A stretch of 64,000 nucleotides of DNA from Ceratothoa steindachneri (Eukaryota > Arthropoda > Malacostraca > Isopoda > Cymothoidae), in NCBI GenBank assembly GCA_963969495.1, contig OZ018331.1, positions 148,286,387 through 148,350,386 on the forward strand, written 5' to 3'. The number at the start of each line of letters is the position of its first letter. Positions within the stretch are counted from its first letter, which is position 1. The notes below the pieces were generated by a model that ran no database searches, had not been told where the DNA came from, and saw only the letters and a list, made by a program, of their open reading frames with translations. The position numbers and the translations under genes are program-made. Below are positions 1 through 12,705 of the stretch, one piece after another.

Positions 1-690
1 GCTCCGTAGCCATGGAGACATCCTCGCCTATGCATAGCGTTATATAAGTCAACCGAAGCTCCGTAGCCATGGAGACATCCTAGCCTTAGCATAGCGTTAT
101 TATAAGTCAACCAAAGCTCCGTAGCCATGGAGACATCCTAGCCTTAGCATAGCGTTATATAAGTCAACCGAAGCTCCGTAGCCATGGAGACATTCTAGCC
201 TATGCATAGCGTTATATAATTCAACTGAAGATCCGTAGCCATGGAGACATCCTAGCCTTAGCATAGCGTTATTATAAGTCAACCGAAGCTCCGTAGCCAT
301 GGAGACATCCTAGCCTTAGCATAGCGTTATATAAGTCAACCGAAGCTCCGTAGCCATGGAGACATCCTAGCCTATGCATAGCGTTATATAAGTCAACCGA
401 AGCTCCGTAGCCATGGAGACATCCTAGCCTATGCATAGCGTTATATAAGTCAACCGAAGATCCGTAGCCATGGAGATATCCTAGCCTTAGCATAGCGTTA
501 TTATAAGTCAACCGAAGCTCCGTAGCCATGGAGACATCCTAGCCTTAGCATAGCGTTATTATAAGTCAATCGAAGCTCCGTAGCCATGGAGACATCCTAG
601 CCTATGCATAGCGTTATATAAGTCAACCGAGGATCCGTAGCAATGGAGACATCCTAACTTTAGCATAGCGTTATATACCTATTCAATACT
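1..690. repeat. 57/58-bp tandem satellite, about 12 units
   Basis: A block opening with gctccgtagccatggagaca repeats from base 1 with periods of 57 or 58 bp. Two variants alternate irregularly: one with tatgcatagcgttatataag (57 bp) and one with ttagcatagcgttattataag-like sequence (58 bp). Because 57 is divisible by three, runs of the short variant stay open on the minus strand and give a 19-residue periodic peptide, but the 58-bp variants break it, so it is not read as a gene. The array starts before the window, so its full length is unknown. It decays after about 660. Confidence 0.95.
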
Positions 691-1419
691 TATTCAATAT
701 CTGCGTTTATTGAACAACCAGATCTCTATGTACAAATTCTAATTAGACCAACGTATTAACTTCCAATGTAATCATCTAACAATTTAGCAATCAATAGGTT
801 AATGTGACTTTAGATAGGAAAGAATATATTAAATTGTTGGATTTGGATGCATCTACTAATAAAGGATAGTGTAGGAAGTGTCAATATTTTATTAACGCTG
901 GTTAGGTTAGCGTTAAAGTGTCCTTGGGTATATAAACACACAGTTACTGAAGTTTTTTGTTGTTGTTTTTTTACACTGGGTTGACAACCACTCTTAGGTG
1001 ATAGGCTATGTAATAATTTGGTCGCCTATGCTTTCGCTGGTATTCACCAAGATAGAATTAATTCTTAGACGAGAGAGAAGATAGGATGCGAGGGCGCGAT
1101 CAGCTTGGGGGGCTGGCTATGCTTTCGTGTCTCGCCTCTGTAGACGGCTCTCCGAGACGATAGGTTGTTCAGTGTCGTTGATTGGCGGCGAGTGAGAATC
1201 GTGGTACCTACATTCGCCGACAACTTGCCCTGTGGTTATCAGCCACTACTTTGAATGCTAAGAAACATAGACGAATAAGCGATAAAGGGCTTTTGGTTGA
1301 CCATGCTCGGGGAGTAGAGTCGGTAACCGCCTCCTACACTGCCCTCTTAAAGTCTGCAGGGAGTCTTACACTCACTGTATCCAGAGAGAACACAAAAACA
1401 AGCGGTACACCTTGTTCAA
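691..1419. other. Unannotated AT-rich flank
   Basis: No ORF with recognisable protein similarity, no clear repeat period and no RNA gene was seen. Open frames here are short and look random. Confidence 0.5.
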
Positions 1420-3085
1420 GCTTTTGCTAATCTCTCTTCCCCATGAAATCCCATTCTTCTGTCCTGATCAATTAATTATCTGCCTGTATTCTGACAAGGT
1501 AGTCCAAATCCTCTGCCTCTTCTCCTCGCCACCGCGTAATTCTCATTTTGCAACCGATACCCGGACTTATTTCTCCCGCGCCAGTGTTCCACGATGAAAT
1601 AACTTCCCTCTTTCTCTCTTCCAAAAAGATCTGTTCTCCCCTAGACTCATTCCCTCTAAGTCCTTACCGCCAGTTCTCTCCTGTTCTTCTCCATTACCTC
1701 ATTGCTATTTTTGTTACCACACCCTCGTCCTGAATACTGCCAACCGACTTCAAACAGGCTGATGTTCTCCCCCTCCCCTCCAAAAAAACCTGAACCAAAA
1801 CATTCCTACAAGCTACCACACAATCTCTAACTCCCATTCCTCTCAGAATTCCTTGAAAGGCTGGTATCAGCCTGGTTTCTAGGTCACATGTCCTCATCCA
1901 ACGCTGGTGGGATCTTTCAGTCTGGTTTCAAGGCAGGACACATCGCTGAATAAGATCTCCTACAGGGAACGGACTACTTTAGATGTGCGGCTGACGATGG
2001 TCAGCCATCTACTCTGGTACTTCGGAACCTTTGGGCAGCATTTGACACTGTTTTTCTTACCGCTTCCTGGGTTTCTCTTGAACGGCCTTAAACTGCTTAC
2101 TTTCGTATCGTTCATCTCGAACTCGAACTATTCATATTAGAGAAGTTTTTTGATGTACCGCAAGGTTTAGTTCTTGATCCGCTTCCGTTTTTCGCACTAA
2201 TTTTTGTCCCCCTTGAAATTCATATCCGTCGTCTTGGTCAATCATTCCATTTCTATGCTGATGACAGACAGATCTCTCTTCTTTTTTACCAGCCTCGTTT
2301 GCTGAGACTCTTAGTAACATACAATTCTCCCATAAAATCATCGCTGAATAGGTCTCGAACAACTTTCTGAAGCTCACCTACGACTAAACAGAGTATTATT
2401 GTTAGGGACTCCTGTGGATATGGCTTGCTGTAAAACTATTGCTCCTTATCTTAATCTTGGCGTCACCCATGCCCCCTCTTCTGATAGTTAAAAATTTAAA
2501 TCAGGGTGTCACCTTCGATTAATCAATTATCTCTCAGAACTCCTGTTGCTAACTTCAGTAACTACTCTATTTCCTTTCTCCTACTCTCAGCTGCATCCGC
2601 TTTAAATTCATAGTCAACCGCCCTCTTTACTGCCACTCCTTTCTTGCTAGATTTCTTGCTTCCACACTTCAATCTTTCCAACTGGTTCATAACTTTACAG
2701 CTCTTGTTCTTCTCCGCCTTGCGTCGTGACCTCCACCGCTTTCCCTTTCGATACAGAATCCTATTTAACGTCCTCTATCTTACACAGAAGAACTTGAATG
2801 CCGCAGCTCCCTCCTACCTCTCCTCCTCAATGACCTCGTCCCATTGCCCCAGAACCCCATGCTCAGGCTCTAATCTCTTATTCGTTGTTCTTCGCAGTCG
2901 TATGTGCTGCATGGGCGATCGTACTTTCTCTATGTTTGCCCCGAGAATGTGGAATGAGCTGTCTGTCACGATACTCTCATTCCCCTCTTTTGGTGCCTTC
3001 AAGCGATCCTTGAAAACCCCATCATTTCTCTCAGAATTTTCTTTAGTTGATAGACGAGCGCTCTCTGAAGGTCAATGGCCTTGAA
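1420..3085 (+). pseudogene. L2/Rex1-like LINE reverse transcriptase relic
   Basis: Broken reading frames on the plus strand follow the order of an L2/Rex1-type non-LTR reverse transcriptase. A fingers region near 1700-1900 is followed by QSGFKAG (about 1918, family form QSGFRPG), AADDGQPSTLVL (about 1990), VPQGLVLDPL (about 2155, family form [10 protein letters not shown]), the catalytic box FYADDRQ (about 2255), and a C-terminal PRMWNELSVTILSFPSF segment (about 2940-2995, family form PRLWNSLPxSIRxxPS). Several frameshifts and stops separate these blocks, so no functional protein is possible. The 5' end and the endonuclease domain are not recognisable. No clean 3' tail was identified, so the end is approximate. 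Assignment to L2 versus Rex1 is by recall of motifs. Confidence 0.75.
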
Positions 3086-3990
3086 AAGCGTTATCTAGAA
3101 AAGTCTTATCATTGTGAGTTTGACTCCAAAACTTCACTTCATCAGCATTCTATGCTTCACAATGTTCCTGCGGTGAGGGGGAGGTGGTATATTTAAATAG
3201 CCAATTTCTATTTATAACCCTTTTAACCTCCTAGCCAGTAGTGTGATCATTATATTCATCTCCACTACACCATGCACATATCCCGTATAACCCCTATGTA
3301 CACTTCTCCCGGGGTTGAACTCTTATTGGAGACACTATCACAACGGACTTTTGTGCGACCATCTTGTCTTTCCTCCTTGAGGCGAATGCCATTTGGTGGC
3401 AATTGTCTGGTAGATATTTTATTTATTCATTCTTTCTGCCTCAAACTCATAGGATGAGAGGCACAAAGCTGCCAGACAATAATTCGAAAGATGCAACCAC
3501 GCATTTAGAAAAACTAATTAATAGATACGAATGAAGTAGAAATGCATGCCGTAAATACGAACTCAGAACAAACTATAGGTTAGTTCGCTCATCAAAATAG
3601 ATAGACATGAAGAGAGAACTACTTTTTTTATTCACAAGTACAGGGTTAGTTACAAAGCATCACACCTCATCTTACAGCTGTACAAAGATTGACAAAATAT
3701 CACCCAACACATTCCATATTTCCATTATGAGAAAGGAAAGAGAAAATAACTTCAAACAAGAAGTAAAAACACATTGCAGTATGAAATGTATGTTGTATAA
3801 ATGTACGAAATGTCTGAATTCATGTATATATGATGTGTAAATGTATAAATTAATTATAAATTTATGAAAATAAATGTGGGAAATATTCATAAAAATTATA
3901 CAAATAACTGTATTATGTCTAAATTTCTGAAAGGGGTGAACCTCAATTTGGACTATCGGTGAACTAATGAAAGTTAGTATTACATAAAGC
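3086..3990. other. Unannotated stretch
   Basis: AT-rich sequence with only short open frames. Nothing recognised. Confidence 0.5.
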
Positions 3991-3993
3991 GAA

Positions 3994-4145
3994 GAATGAA
4001 TCGAAAACCAACGAGGAAATCTTCGACATAAATTTTGCAAGGAGAGGTTAGGAAAGAAAGTGATGAAGTTAGGAGAAACAAAAATGTCGGAGAGATAAAT
4101 AGCCCGAGTAGTCTAAAGAGGAGACTATTTGAGGTGCTTTGTGAA
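3994..4145. repeat. Dispersed AACCAACGAGG / AAGAGGAGACTA repeat, copy 1
   Basis: Sequence running from aaaaccaacgagg through ggagaggtt, agaaagtgatga and ggagaaacaaaaatg to taaagaggagacta recurs in the same order at 40185-40320 and 43355-43650. It is an interspersed repeat of about 140 bp; no protein or tRNA-like promoter was recognised in it. Confidence 0.65.
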
Positions 4146-4399
4146 GCCTGGCAGCTAAAGGAGATTTCGAAATACGCTTTAAATTAGGACCGGGATCAGT
4201 GACCACTTAAAACGGAAAGGAGAAACTTCCATGGAATCAAGGCTTGGGAGGTTGACACCTTCTTGTCCAGTCTTCGAGTTGCTCGGTGGGAGGATGTCTC
4301 TTTCACAAACCCTTTTCACAAGTCTGCATTGATATTTCTGTAAATATCTTTTGTACGTCCTTTTCACAGACGTTTTGAAAGTTTCTATAAACTTCATTT

Positions 4400-5350
4400 A
4401 CAATCATCTTAACAATAGTTTCTGTAGAATTCCTGCTAACCTCTTTTAGAAGGCCTTTTTACAAGCCTTTATGACATTCATGCAGTCTCTTTTACAAGAT
4501 CTTTTTACAAACCTTCTAGAAAATGTCGGCAAACCTCTTTTACAAGCCTGTTAACAATTCTTTTTACAGAATTCCTGCTAACTTCTTTTACAAGGTTATT
4601 TACACTTTTAATAAAATCTCTGCAAACCTCCTTTACAAGCCCTTTTCACAAGCTTTTTATGATATTCTTGCAAATCTTTTTTATAAGACATTTTCACAAT
4701 CCCTAAATAAAATTTATGTAAACCTCTTTTACAAGTCTCTGAACAATTGTTTTACAGAACTCCTGCTAACCCCTTTTAGGTTATTTACAATTTTAAATAA
4801 AATCTCTGCAAACCACTTCTACAAGCCTTTTATTGCATTCCTGCGAATCTCTTTTACAAAACCTTTTCACAATCGTTTATAAAATTTCTACAAACAGCTT
4901 TTACAAGTATCAACAATTATTTTATAGAATTCCTGCAAGACTTTTACATGTCTATTTACAATCATTTTATAAAATCTCTCCCAACCTCTTTTACAAAGCT
5001 TTTAGGACATTCCTGCAAATATCTGCAAGACCTTTTCACAATTCCTTATAAAATTCCTGGAAACCTCTTTTACAAGCAGCTTAATTGTTTTATAAAATTT
5101 CTGCTAACCTCTTTTACAAGGTTCTTTACAACCATTAAAAAATATGCAACCTCCTTTACAAGCCCTTTTCACAATCCTTTTAGAAAATTTCTGGAAACCT
5201 CTTTTACAAGCTTTTTAACAATTGTTTTATAGAATTCTTGCAAACCTCCTTTATAAGCTTCTTTACAATCCTTCTATAAAATTCTTGTAAACAATGTTTT
5301 ACGCATCCTTTTCACAATCTTTTTAAAAATATTCTTGCAAATTATATTTA
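4400..5350. repeat. T-rich diverged minisatellite
   Basis: Phrases such as aacctcttttacaag, ttttcacaatc and ataaaattcctgcaaac recur every 35-50 bp through the block with many substitutions and indels. Open frames rich in N-L-F-Y-K here are by-products of the repeat. A related block lies at 9783-10300. Confidence 0.7.
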
Positions 5351-5486
5351 CAAGATTTTTTTTCTTGACAGAGCACGGCGATGTGTTTTCCTGGCCGCCA
5401 TGCTGACGGGCGCCCCCTCCGGCCCCAGTTTCGCCCCTCCTTCCTCCAACATCTTCCTTCTGCTTATCTGTACCAATTCTTATCAT

Positions 5487-5959
5487 CATAAGTGGGCGTT
5501 ATCGCGATAACGATATCGGGTTATCGGTTATCCGATATTTTCCCCCGCGTTATCGATTCATCGGTATCGCCGATATTTTTGGTTCCAAACAAGCGATAAT
5601 CAATAATTTCAGTTTTTTGTTCCAGTTTAGCACAGGGGCGAGCCGCGCGTGCCTTGGGGCAAAAATAGGTAGGTCCGAGCTGGGAGGAGGATCCTCAAAA
5701 CCTATGAAGAGATGAAGGAGAGCCTCACCAGGTAAGAAACTAAGAAACAGTATTCAAATATTATTACTATTGTATTATAAAGTAACGCTATATATAGTCA
5801 ATAATCAATACTGTATTATAATTTTGTATTTATCGGTTATCACCATATAGGGCGATAAATTTACCGCCAGTTATCGAATATCGGTTATCGGCGATAAAGT
5901 TATCGTTATTGATTTATCGGTTATCGTGATACATTTTTTCGTTATCGCGCCCACCTATG
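5487..5959. mobile_element. hAT-type MITE with TTATCG clusters, copy 1
   Basis: A 473-bp non-autonomous element. Its ends are inverted: CATAAGTGGGCG on the left and CGCCCACCTATG on the right. It is flanked by 8-bp near-duplicates, cttatcat (5479-5486) and cttaccat (5960-5967), the target-site size of hAT elements. Both subterminal regions are packed with TTATCG/CGATAA motifs, resembling the subterminal transposase-binding repeats known from hAT elements. The middle holds the phrase gaaggagagcctcacca, found inverted in copy 2. No coding capacity. Confidence 0.8.
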
Positions 5960-7854
5960 CTTACCATCTCCTTTACCGCAGTTAGATACACTGTGTAACT
6001 TGTTATCTTTGGTATTCGTTGGAGCCGCGCATCCTCCGGGCCTGAGGCAAATAAGGAAAGTTTCGCGATTGGATTGACCTGAATTCTTTGACTGGGCCGT
6101 GGCAAGTTGGGCTTTCACCTCGTCCCTTCTCAGCATTCTTTTGTTTCTACCATTATCCCCTAAACCTTTTGAATAGGCTCAACAACCTGACCAACTACCT
6201 CATGCCTTGTGAGAAGAGAGGCTTTGGAACCTATATAAACAACGCTTTTTGACGCCTGCAGGTCCCAAGAGACCAGGACATGCGGGTTTCTGGCCGTTGG
6301 AGTGCGAATAATGGGGGTTCAGTTTTGCCCCAATAACTAGTTCTTCCGCGTGTAATGGGCTGACCAACTACCTGCTACCGTTCTCGTAGGCATAAGGCTG
6401 TACTTCTTTGTTGTCTGCCAAGCAACTAAAAGTTTCGTGTCCCATCTCTGGGTCTGCCACAATAGATTTTCAGATATCGGCCGTCCTGTCGACGATTAGT
6501 ACGTGCTACCAAAGAAATTTGCCCTATTGCCCCCCTGCTTCTCTGGTTGCTCAGTTGGGAGATGCGGCCTTTAGAGAGATACTGACTACTGGACAACTTC
6601 TGGTCACAAGTTTCGAAACTTTCGTGTTTCGGCTAATTTTTCTAAAAGTTTAAGATTACGCAGCAGACTGACCTCACTCAATTTTTGTGCGGCAAAAGGG
6701 GCTTTTCCTTTACCATCTTTGGAGCTGCTTTGTGTAGCTCCATCACTAAAGAGAAGGTGCCTGTGAGGGTATGGAACGTACATACTCACATGCCGCCAGA
6801 AAATCGTGGGAACGAAATAAATTTGTCGTTTGAGTTGACCTTCGTCTCCTCCCTCTCTCCCCCCACCCTTTCCCCAACTGGTGACAGGAAGTCGGACGAA
6901 AAGAACGCCTATCTCCCAAAGAAGCTTAAATCTTATTTGCTTTCTTTATGATAGCATGGAGATTGTCCAGAAGGCGCTGCGATAAGCGAATTGTCGTGAA
7001 TAAAATCTCTCTCTCGATTTCCCACAATCCTCGGTATAAATAATATCGCCGTCCATCTCTCTAGAGCAGTGTCCCAAACCAACTCGCGTAACGCGTAACG
7101 CGTAACTCTCACTTTGAATGAGAGTCGTTGCCGTAACGTAGCGAATACCAACGCGCCGATGAGTCAACCTGGTCGCTGTCTCAAATTTTTCCTGGAAGTA
7201 AATCCCGCCCCGCAGAGTCTGTGACTAGAAGAGTACGCTCTGTTGCTCAACGTAACTTGAATAAGAAAAGGAACATCCAAATAGTTACTGGAAGTTACTA
7301 TTTGTTAGTGTCACATCCAGTTAGGAGTGAACTAACCGAAACTGCAGACAGCAGCCCCGAACCCGTCGTCTTATCCCCCCTCTCCCCGAGAACTCGTGTT
7401 AACGCCACCCGAACCACCCCGTCTGGACCTGAGTAGTCATCTCTCCAATCCATCACAATTAATGGTAATCTGTAAACCCAGTGTCCCTCTATACTTAAAT
7501 TACCTATTTAATTAACAGTGATTGATACTACCATTGAGTCATTATAAATCTAGACGCTTAACTTGAGTGTTTAATATTTAATCCTTAATTTTGCCCGTTT
7601 AACTATTCCTAATTATTATATTTGTGTAAAGTAAAGTTTATTTTCTGTACGTGTGTTTATTTGCGGCTCCTCCTTTTTGACGTACCCTTGGCAAGACTTT
7701 AATTAAGAATCCATCCGGCTAATTTATTTTGCACTCTTAGAATTCAACAATCACAAACCTCCCCCCAGTAACAGGTGGGACTTTTATAGTGAGAATCCTG
7801 GCTACGGCACAACACGCCTCTAACCAGCTTTCGCACGTTCAGTAGGAATTAAAG

Positions 7855-7856
<2 letters not shown>
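5960..7856. other. No gene recognised; possible LTR-like remnant
   Basis: Open frames are short and lack recognisable domains. The 7320-7790 part (proline/serine-rich frame, then AT-rich sequence ending near aacaggtggga) has the look of an LTR end, but no paired LTR, primer binding site or polyprotein was found, so it is left unclassified. Confidence 0.35.

Positions 7857-7905
<49 letters not shown>
7857..7905. repeat. (TA)n microsatellite
   Basis: Uninterrupted TA dinucleotides. Confidence 0.98.
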
Positions 7906-7907
<2 letters not shown>

Positions 7908-7989
7908 TCGTAGGATTGAGTCATAGGGTCAATACCACCGACTTAAACGAAAGCGGTGTGTCCAGATCAAGGACTAGAATAATTATTAG

Positions 7990-9780
7990 ACCAGACTATG
8001 AGAAATTCTACGACAGTGCTCCTCCTGTGTTTTTTTCAGAAGCCTCTCCAACTTTCTTCTGGCGTAAAAGGGACTTCACCGTCTCCTATGTCTATGGATG
8101 AGGCGGATTTCTCCTCACCCTCTTCTTTGGAGTCGCCCTCGGACGACTCTACTTCTACACCAGCCGCGTCTCCTCATTCCCTTTCACAGAGGACTGCCAA
8201 AGAGTAAGCCAGCACAAGACAAAAAACTGCCCGGTCGCGACTCAGTTGAATATGGTCCTGGTGGTGCCCCAGCCTTAGATTGGAGGGTCTTCAAAGGAGG
8301 AGGAAAATGACTCGGTGGGAGACAACTCCGAGCCAAAGTCTGCCCCTGTGCAAGATCCTACTGAAGCGGCACGGAACTCTAAGAACTCGCGAGGAGAGGA
8401 AGGACCTCCGTTTGATGTTCACTGGAATTCTCCCTCTCAAAGAAGGACATGGCTGAGCCTGGTGCGTCTGGACTTGGGTGAAGAGAAACGGGCTCACTCC
8501 CAGCCCATATCTCCTAAGAAAAGCAAAAAAAAAGATGACTAGGGGTTCCTCTCCTTCCACGCTGTACCAGGTACGAAAGGGCCCCTTGCTTTTTCGGCAG
8601 GTAGGGTGAGTGGAGCGTCGGTGATGTCGAAGCCCCTCATTGAGAGGCTGCTCGGCGTCTTCGAGCCCTCAGCTCCAAGTCTTTCCACATTGTTTCCTCT
8701 ATTGATGGGATCATGTTGTACAAAAGATAGATTATCCAGGCATTAGTTAGAGTTCTAGATAGAGGACCGAAGGTCTCTTGTTTCGTGGACGGAACACTTC
8801 TGGTGAATACGGCAGACCTTTTGCAGGTGGTCATGCTGGGTGCTCTTCGGACAGTCGATGGCTCGCCTGTGCAGGTGACACCGCACTATACATTAATTTT
8901 ATGAAATGGGTAGTTTATGCGTGGGAACTTGTAAACTACCCCTCAGAAGATATGGAAGATCGAGCCTACCAAGGAGCGATCAAGGTAGAAAGTGTGATGA
9001 AAAAACAGCGGAAGCCTCGAGACCCCCTTCTACACTCTTCGTCACTTTCTATCGTAGCAGGCTCTCTGAGTCGGTGCACGCTGGTTGGTATCGCTACTGC
9101 GTCAAGCCATTCGTGTCACTGCCGTGGTGATACTATCGCCACCTCTTAACCATGCAAATCGAACCCGCAGACGTGCCAAGTCGGATCAACACGAATTTTG
9201 GGCAAACTGCTCAAAGACATTGCATGATAGATTCATATTGTGCAGTGCTAAGTGCGTCAATTTTAGCGAGTCGCAGAATTCTTCTTTGAAGCAACATAGC
9301 TCGCCTCTTTTCGAGGAGGAGATCCTAGCAATTTATGATGTGGACCGACTCTCTTTTCGCGATTCTAACGTCTTGGTCCTGTCGTGCCCAGCGCTACCTA
9401 GGGCGTCCTATTTCTCAATTGTTAAAAAGTCACCCTTTGCTCTTGGCTCCTCTATGTCTACGTGCGCGGTCGCTTCCGCGCCTATTCAGAAACCTTCTAC
9501 CGGTTCTACCGCCATGGGCGCTCTACTCGTAAGGCTGACGGCACAAAGGACTCACACCCAGTTTCGGCTAAAACCGGGGCTCCCTATCCCCTCCTACCGC
9601 GTTACCGTTCCCTGTAAGGCGAAACGGCTGCGCGCCTCCATCAACTCGTTAGACACACATGAGGCACTCCTAAACCTGTCCTCCGAAAGGATGGGAAAAG
9701 AGCTTCGGTTTCACGTTCTCATCCAAAGCTGGACTGGACGACTCAAAGATGCGGGACCCTTCAAAAGTGAGGCACCACCT
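7990..9780 (+). pseudogene. Degenerate LINE ORF1 (gag)-like region
   Basis: Several plus-strand open frames join by frameshift into a coding-like stretch. A Ser/Pro-rich, acidic part lies at about 8095-8200, a charged part ending in SPKKSKKKDD at 8315-8542, and the 9085-9951 frame contains AIYDVDRL and VLVLSCPALP near 9330-9400. The latter resembles the segment before the zinc knuckles in ORF1 of jockey/I-type LINEs, and a shifted frame just after it (GRFRAYSETFYRFYR) looks like a worn CCHC knuckle. This rests on recalled motif style, not a strong match. It could belong with one of the RNase H-bearing LINE ends elsewhere in the window. Confidence 0.4.
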
Positions 9781-9782
9781 AA

Positions 9783-10400
9783 TCTTAATTTACAAGACTC
9801 TTTGACAACCATCTATTACAAACCTTCTTTACATCCACTTTTGCAAGATTCTTTTACAAAGTTTTTCCAACAACTACTTTTGCAAGATTCGTTTCGAAAA
9901 CCTTTTAGGAAGCCTCTTTTCAAACTTTTTTTCTTTACAAACTTATTTTAAAACTCCTTTAAAGCCTCTTTTATAAAGAAATTTTACATATTTGCTCAGC
10001 CCTCTTTTATAGACCTCGTTTACAAGTTTTAGTTACGAAAGTTAGTTGCAAGCCTTATTTACAAAGATTTTAGTAAACTTTTACAGACTTTTTACCAGCC
10101 AATTTCACACGCCCCTCCGCAATGCACGTTTACAAGCTTCGTTTATGTACACACTTTTTTTAAAAGCGTTTTCAAACGTTTTTACAAAAGTTATAAATCT
10201 TTCACGAACTTTCCCAAACTTATTTTACACTTTTTTCAAGCTTATTTCACAATTCTTTTACAAGCATCTAAAGCAGAAAAAGAAACTCAAATTTACCCAT
10301 TTTTAGGACCTTTTTAAGGCCTTTTTAGGGGGCTTTCAGGGCCATTTTAGAGGGCTTTTAGGGCCTTTTATGGGGCGTTTTAGTGCCTTTTTAGGGGCCA
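9783..10400. repeat. T-rich minisatellite and CCTTTTTAGGG repeats
   Basis: From 9783 to about 10300 the unit theme tttacaa..cttttgcaagattc recurs irregularly, echoing 4400-5350. From 10300 to 10400 a shorter theme, ggcctttttaggg, recurs every 15-20 bp. Confidence 0.65.
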
Positions 10401-11195
10401 ACATCGATTAAAATCTTAATGGCCAAACCTTCGGCGAACATTGATTTCCGTTTCTTCAAGACCTCAGCATCGAGCAATTTCCCACAAAGTTGTATCGTCG
10501 CCTATCAACGCCGCTGGAAACTACCTGCCCCTCCCACCCTTTTTATATTGTATTTAACACAAGGACACCAATTTGTCCACGCTAAATGCCCCCTCCCCCA
10601 TTTCATTGCTATGGGGTGCTATGTGTTATGGCATTGAGTCGAGTCAGAGTTCATCCCCAGACAGAAGTCCCTTTTCACGCCCCCACATAGCCATCCTTCA
10701 TCCACACTTATGCAACATATCATCCATTTATTCCTCAATCTCCACTTCTCTCTAAAATACTCATTCACATAATAACCCACCATTTTACACGGTCTGGCTA
10801 ACCTTCTCACATCCTGACACTCACTCGGGTATATTCTCTTCATACATTCTCTTCCCATCCATTCTTCTTTCATGCCCATACCACCTCAGAACACCTTTCA
10901 CTCACAACCTCATTCACACCCATCCACACACCATAAACATCTCTTGTCCAGTAGTTCCTCTTCTCTTATCCACCTTTGGCACACCAAGTATCCCTCTCAA
11001 GTTGTCCATCTCCACTTACTCTCACTCGAGATCTTTCTTTATCCTTCAATACTAGTTTCACTCCCATGTACTAACGTTGGTACCAGCATATTCTCATGTA
11101 GCTTCATGGTACATTCCACACATAAACCCTTGCCATTCACTAACGTTATAATCGTTACCAAATATTTTCCGACCATTTAAAACCTTAGTCTCAAT

Positions 11196-11432
11196 TAGTG
11201 GCGGCTCGTGTATAGGCACTGTGGAACTGCAGCCCCCTATTTCCAGTCGATATTATCTCTTCCTGTATACTAGTAAATTATATAATCCTTGAGCTAAATG
11301 CCAGTAGCCATCCCCTAGTTTATGAAAAAAATACAAAAATCCTTGTATAGAACTGTGCGCTTCACACTCCTAGCGATGCGGTGTTTGGCTGTTGTGCGCA
11401 TACTCACATGCCTGAGATAGGAAGCTGCACGC

Positions 11433-11492
<60 letters not shown>

Positions 11493-11980
11493 ACTGTGGC
11501 TCACGCTGTGCCGACCCTGGTGTGCTGGTGGAAGTTGGTGTTTCTTTTTCACTCTGCGTCTGTTGTGCTTGAAAACGTGCTTATATGCTTGAATGTGCTA
11601 AAGTGTAGAATTTAATTAATATTTTTTTCGGTTATTTTATTTTATGAATTCTGAAAGACTAAATTCACTTGCAGTGATTTTAATGGAGAAAATATTCTTC
11701 AGTATAGTCATCCAGAGATCAATGAGAAAATAATTCATCTTTTCGCGCAAATTAAAACAAGAAGAATAGATTTCGTTTTAAATGAATGGATCAAACTTGA
11801 ACTGTAACAATTTAGGCTATTAGTAACTAAACAAATGTTTAATTTTTGTCTGGTTGGATTTATCAAGTTTATCTATAAATTTGATCTTTATATGTTTATT
11901 TCCTTTTACACAATATTAAAACAATGCTAATTTTTTTTTGATGCAGCATTCCCACTAATTTTAGCTACGAGCCGCCCCTG
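11196..11980. mobile_element. hAT-like non-autonomous element (GGCGGCTCG ends)
   Basis: The left end reads tagtggcggctcgtg and the right end ctacgagccgcccctg, an inverted pair of about 14 bp. Near-identical octamers gtctcaat (11188-11195) and ctctcaat (11983-11990) flank it, with two extra bases before the right one, consistent with a decayed 8-bp target duplication. The LINE reading resumes after it. It carries a (GA)n tract and AT-rich filler, and no transposase. Confidence 0.7.
11434..11491. repeat. (GA)n microsatellite
   Basis: Perfect GA run inside the hAT-like element. Confidence 0.98.
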
Positions 11981-12166
11981 GACTCTCAATCTGGTTGATC
12001 TGTATCACTATCATTTACGATGTATCCTAGAGTCTTAAAACTTCGCATCGCACTTTCTCAAGGGTGACACCACGGACTTGGATATTAAACCTCTCACCAT
12101 TCTCACAAATAAACACCATTAATGACCATAGTCTTTTCTGCGCTCACTTTTATCTTCCTCTTACAC

Positions 12167-12705
12167 CAGGGTTGGCAAATCAAAAAACCCAGCCCTAAAA
12201 AAACGGGTTTATTACCTTTTGGGGGGTGGCTCTTTCAGATGAAATTTGAAAAAACCCGGTTTTTTTTTAAAATTACACAATTCTTTTCAAGAAATGAATG
12301 TTACTTATCATTATTTCATTCAAAATTGATGTTTATGTTTATAATTTCAACAAATATGTATCAAATTAAGATTAGTTACATAATTCAACGGATGACAAAA
12401 GCCACAAGGGCGTATCAGAGGTCATCCGAGGTCATATGATCGGCGGAAAAGTTTTAGGCAACTCTGATACTGACTCATAATTCATCTCTCCTTCTACAGG
12501 TTAGGGCTATCTTTTCTTACTATAATATAATTATTAAACTAAGTAATTATTAATATTATATAAAAATAGAGACAGCTATTCTTTTTATGTTATTCTAATG
12601 CTTGTAGCATTTGTTTTTTGAAAAAACCCGAGATTCGAAAACCCCCAGAATAAAAACCGAGTTTTATTGGGCTTTTTCAAAATTTGGGGGGTTTTGCCAA
12701 CCCTG
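12167..12705. mobile_element. hAT MITE with CAGGGTTGGCAAA ends
   Basis: Inverted termini cagggttggcaaa and tttgccaaccctg are bracketed by a perfect 8-bp direct repeat, tcttacac, at 12159-12166 and 12706-12713. The arms continue imperfectly as aaaacccg- and cgggtttt-type sequence. The 539-bp element encodes nothing recognisable and hosts a LINE 3' fragment at 12372-12462. Confidence 0.9.
12372..12462 (-). mobile_element. CR1-like LINE 3'-end fragment
   Basis: In reverse complement this 90-bp piece carries cctcggatgacctctgata, cttgtggcttttgtcatcc and a final ttgaattatgt, matching the 3' untranslated end of the full element at 25060-25135 and the fragment at 25766-25862. It is nested in the hAT MITE. 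Confidence 0.85.

Noticed and set aside
4523..5232. Overlapping N-L-F-Y-K-rich open frames as a repeat protein gene
   Set aside because: The DNA period is irregular and not a multiple of three, and frames shift between units; best read as a minisatellite.
9085..9951. Longest unexplained open frame (288 codons) as a host gene
   Set aside because: Its last third is T-rich minisatellite, and its middle resembles a frameshifted LINE ORF1. No splice context supports a host protein.
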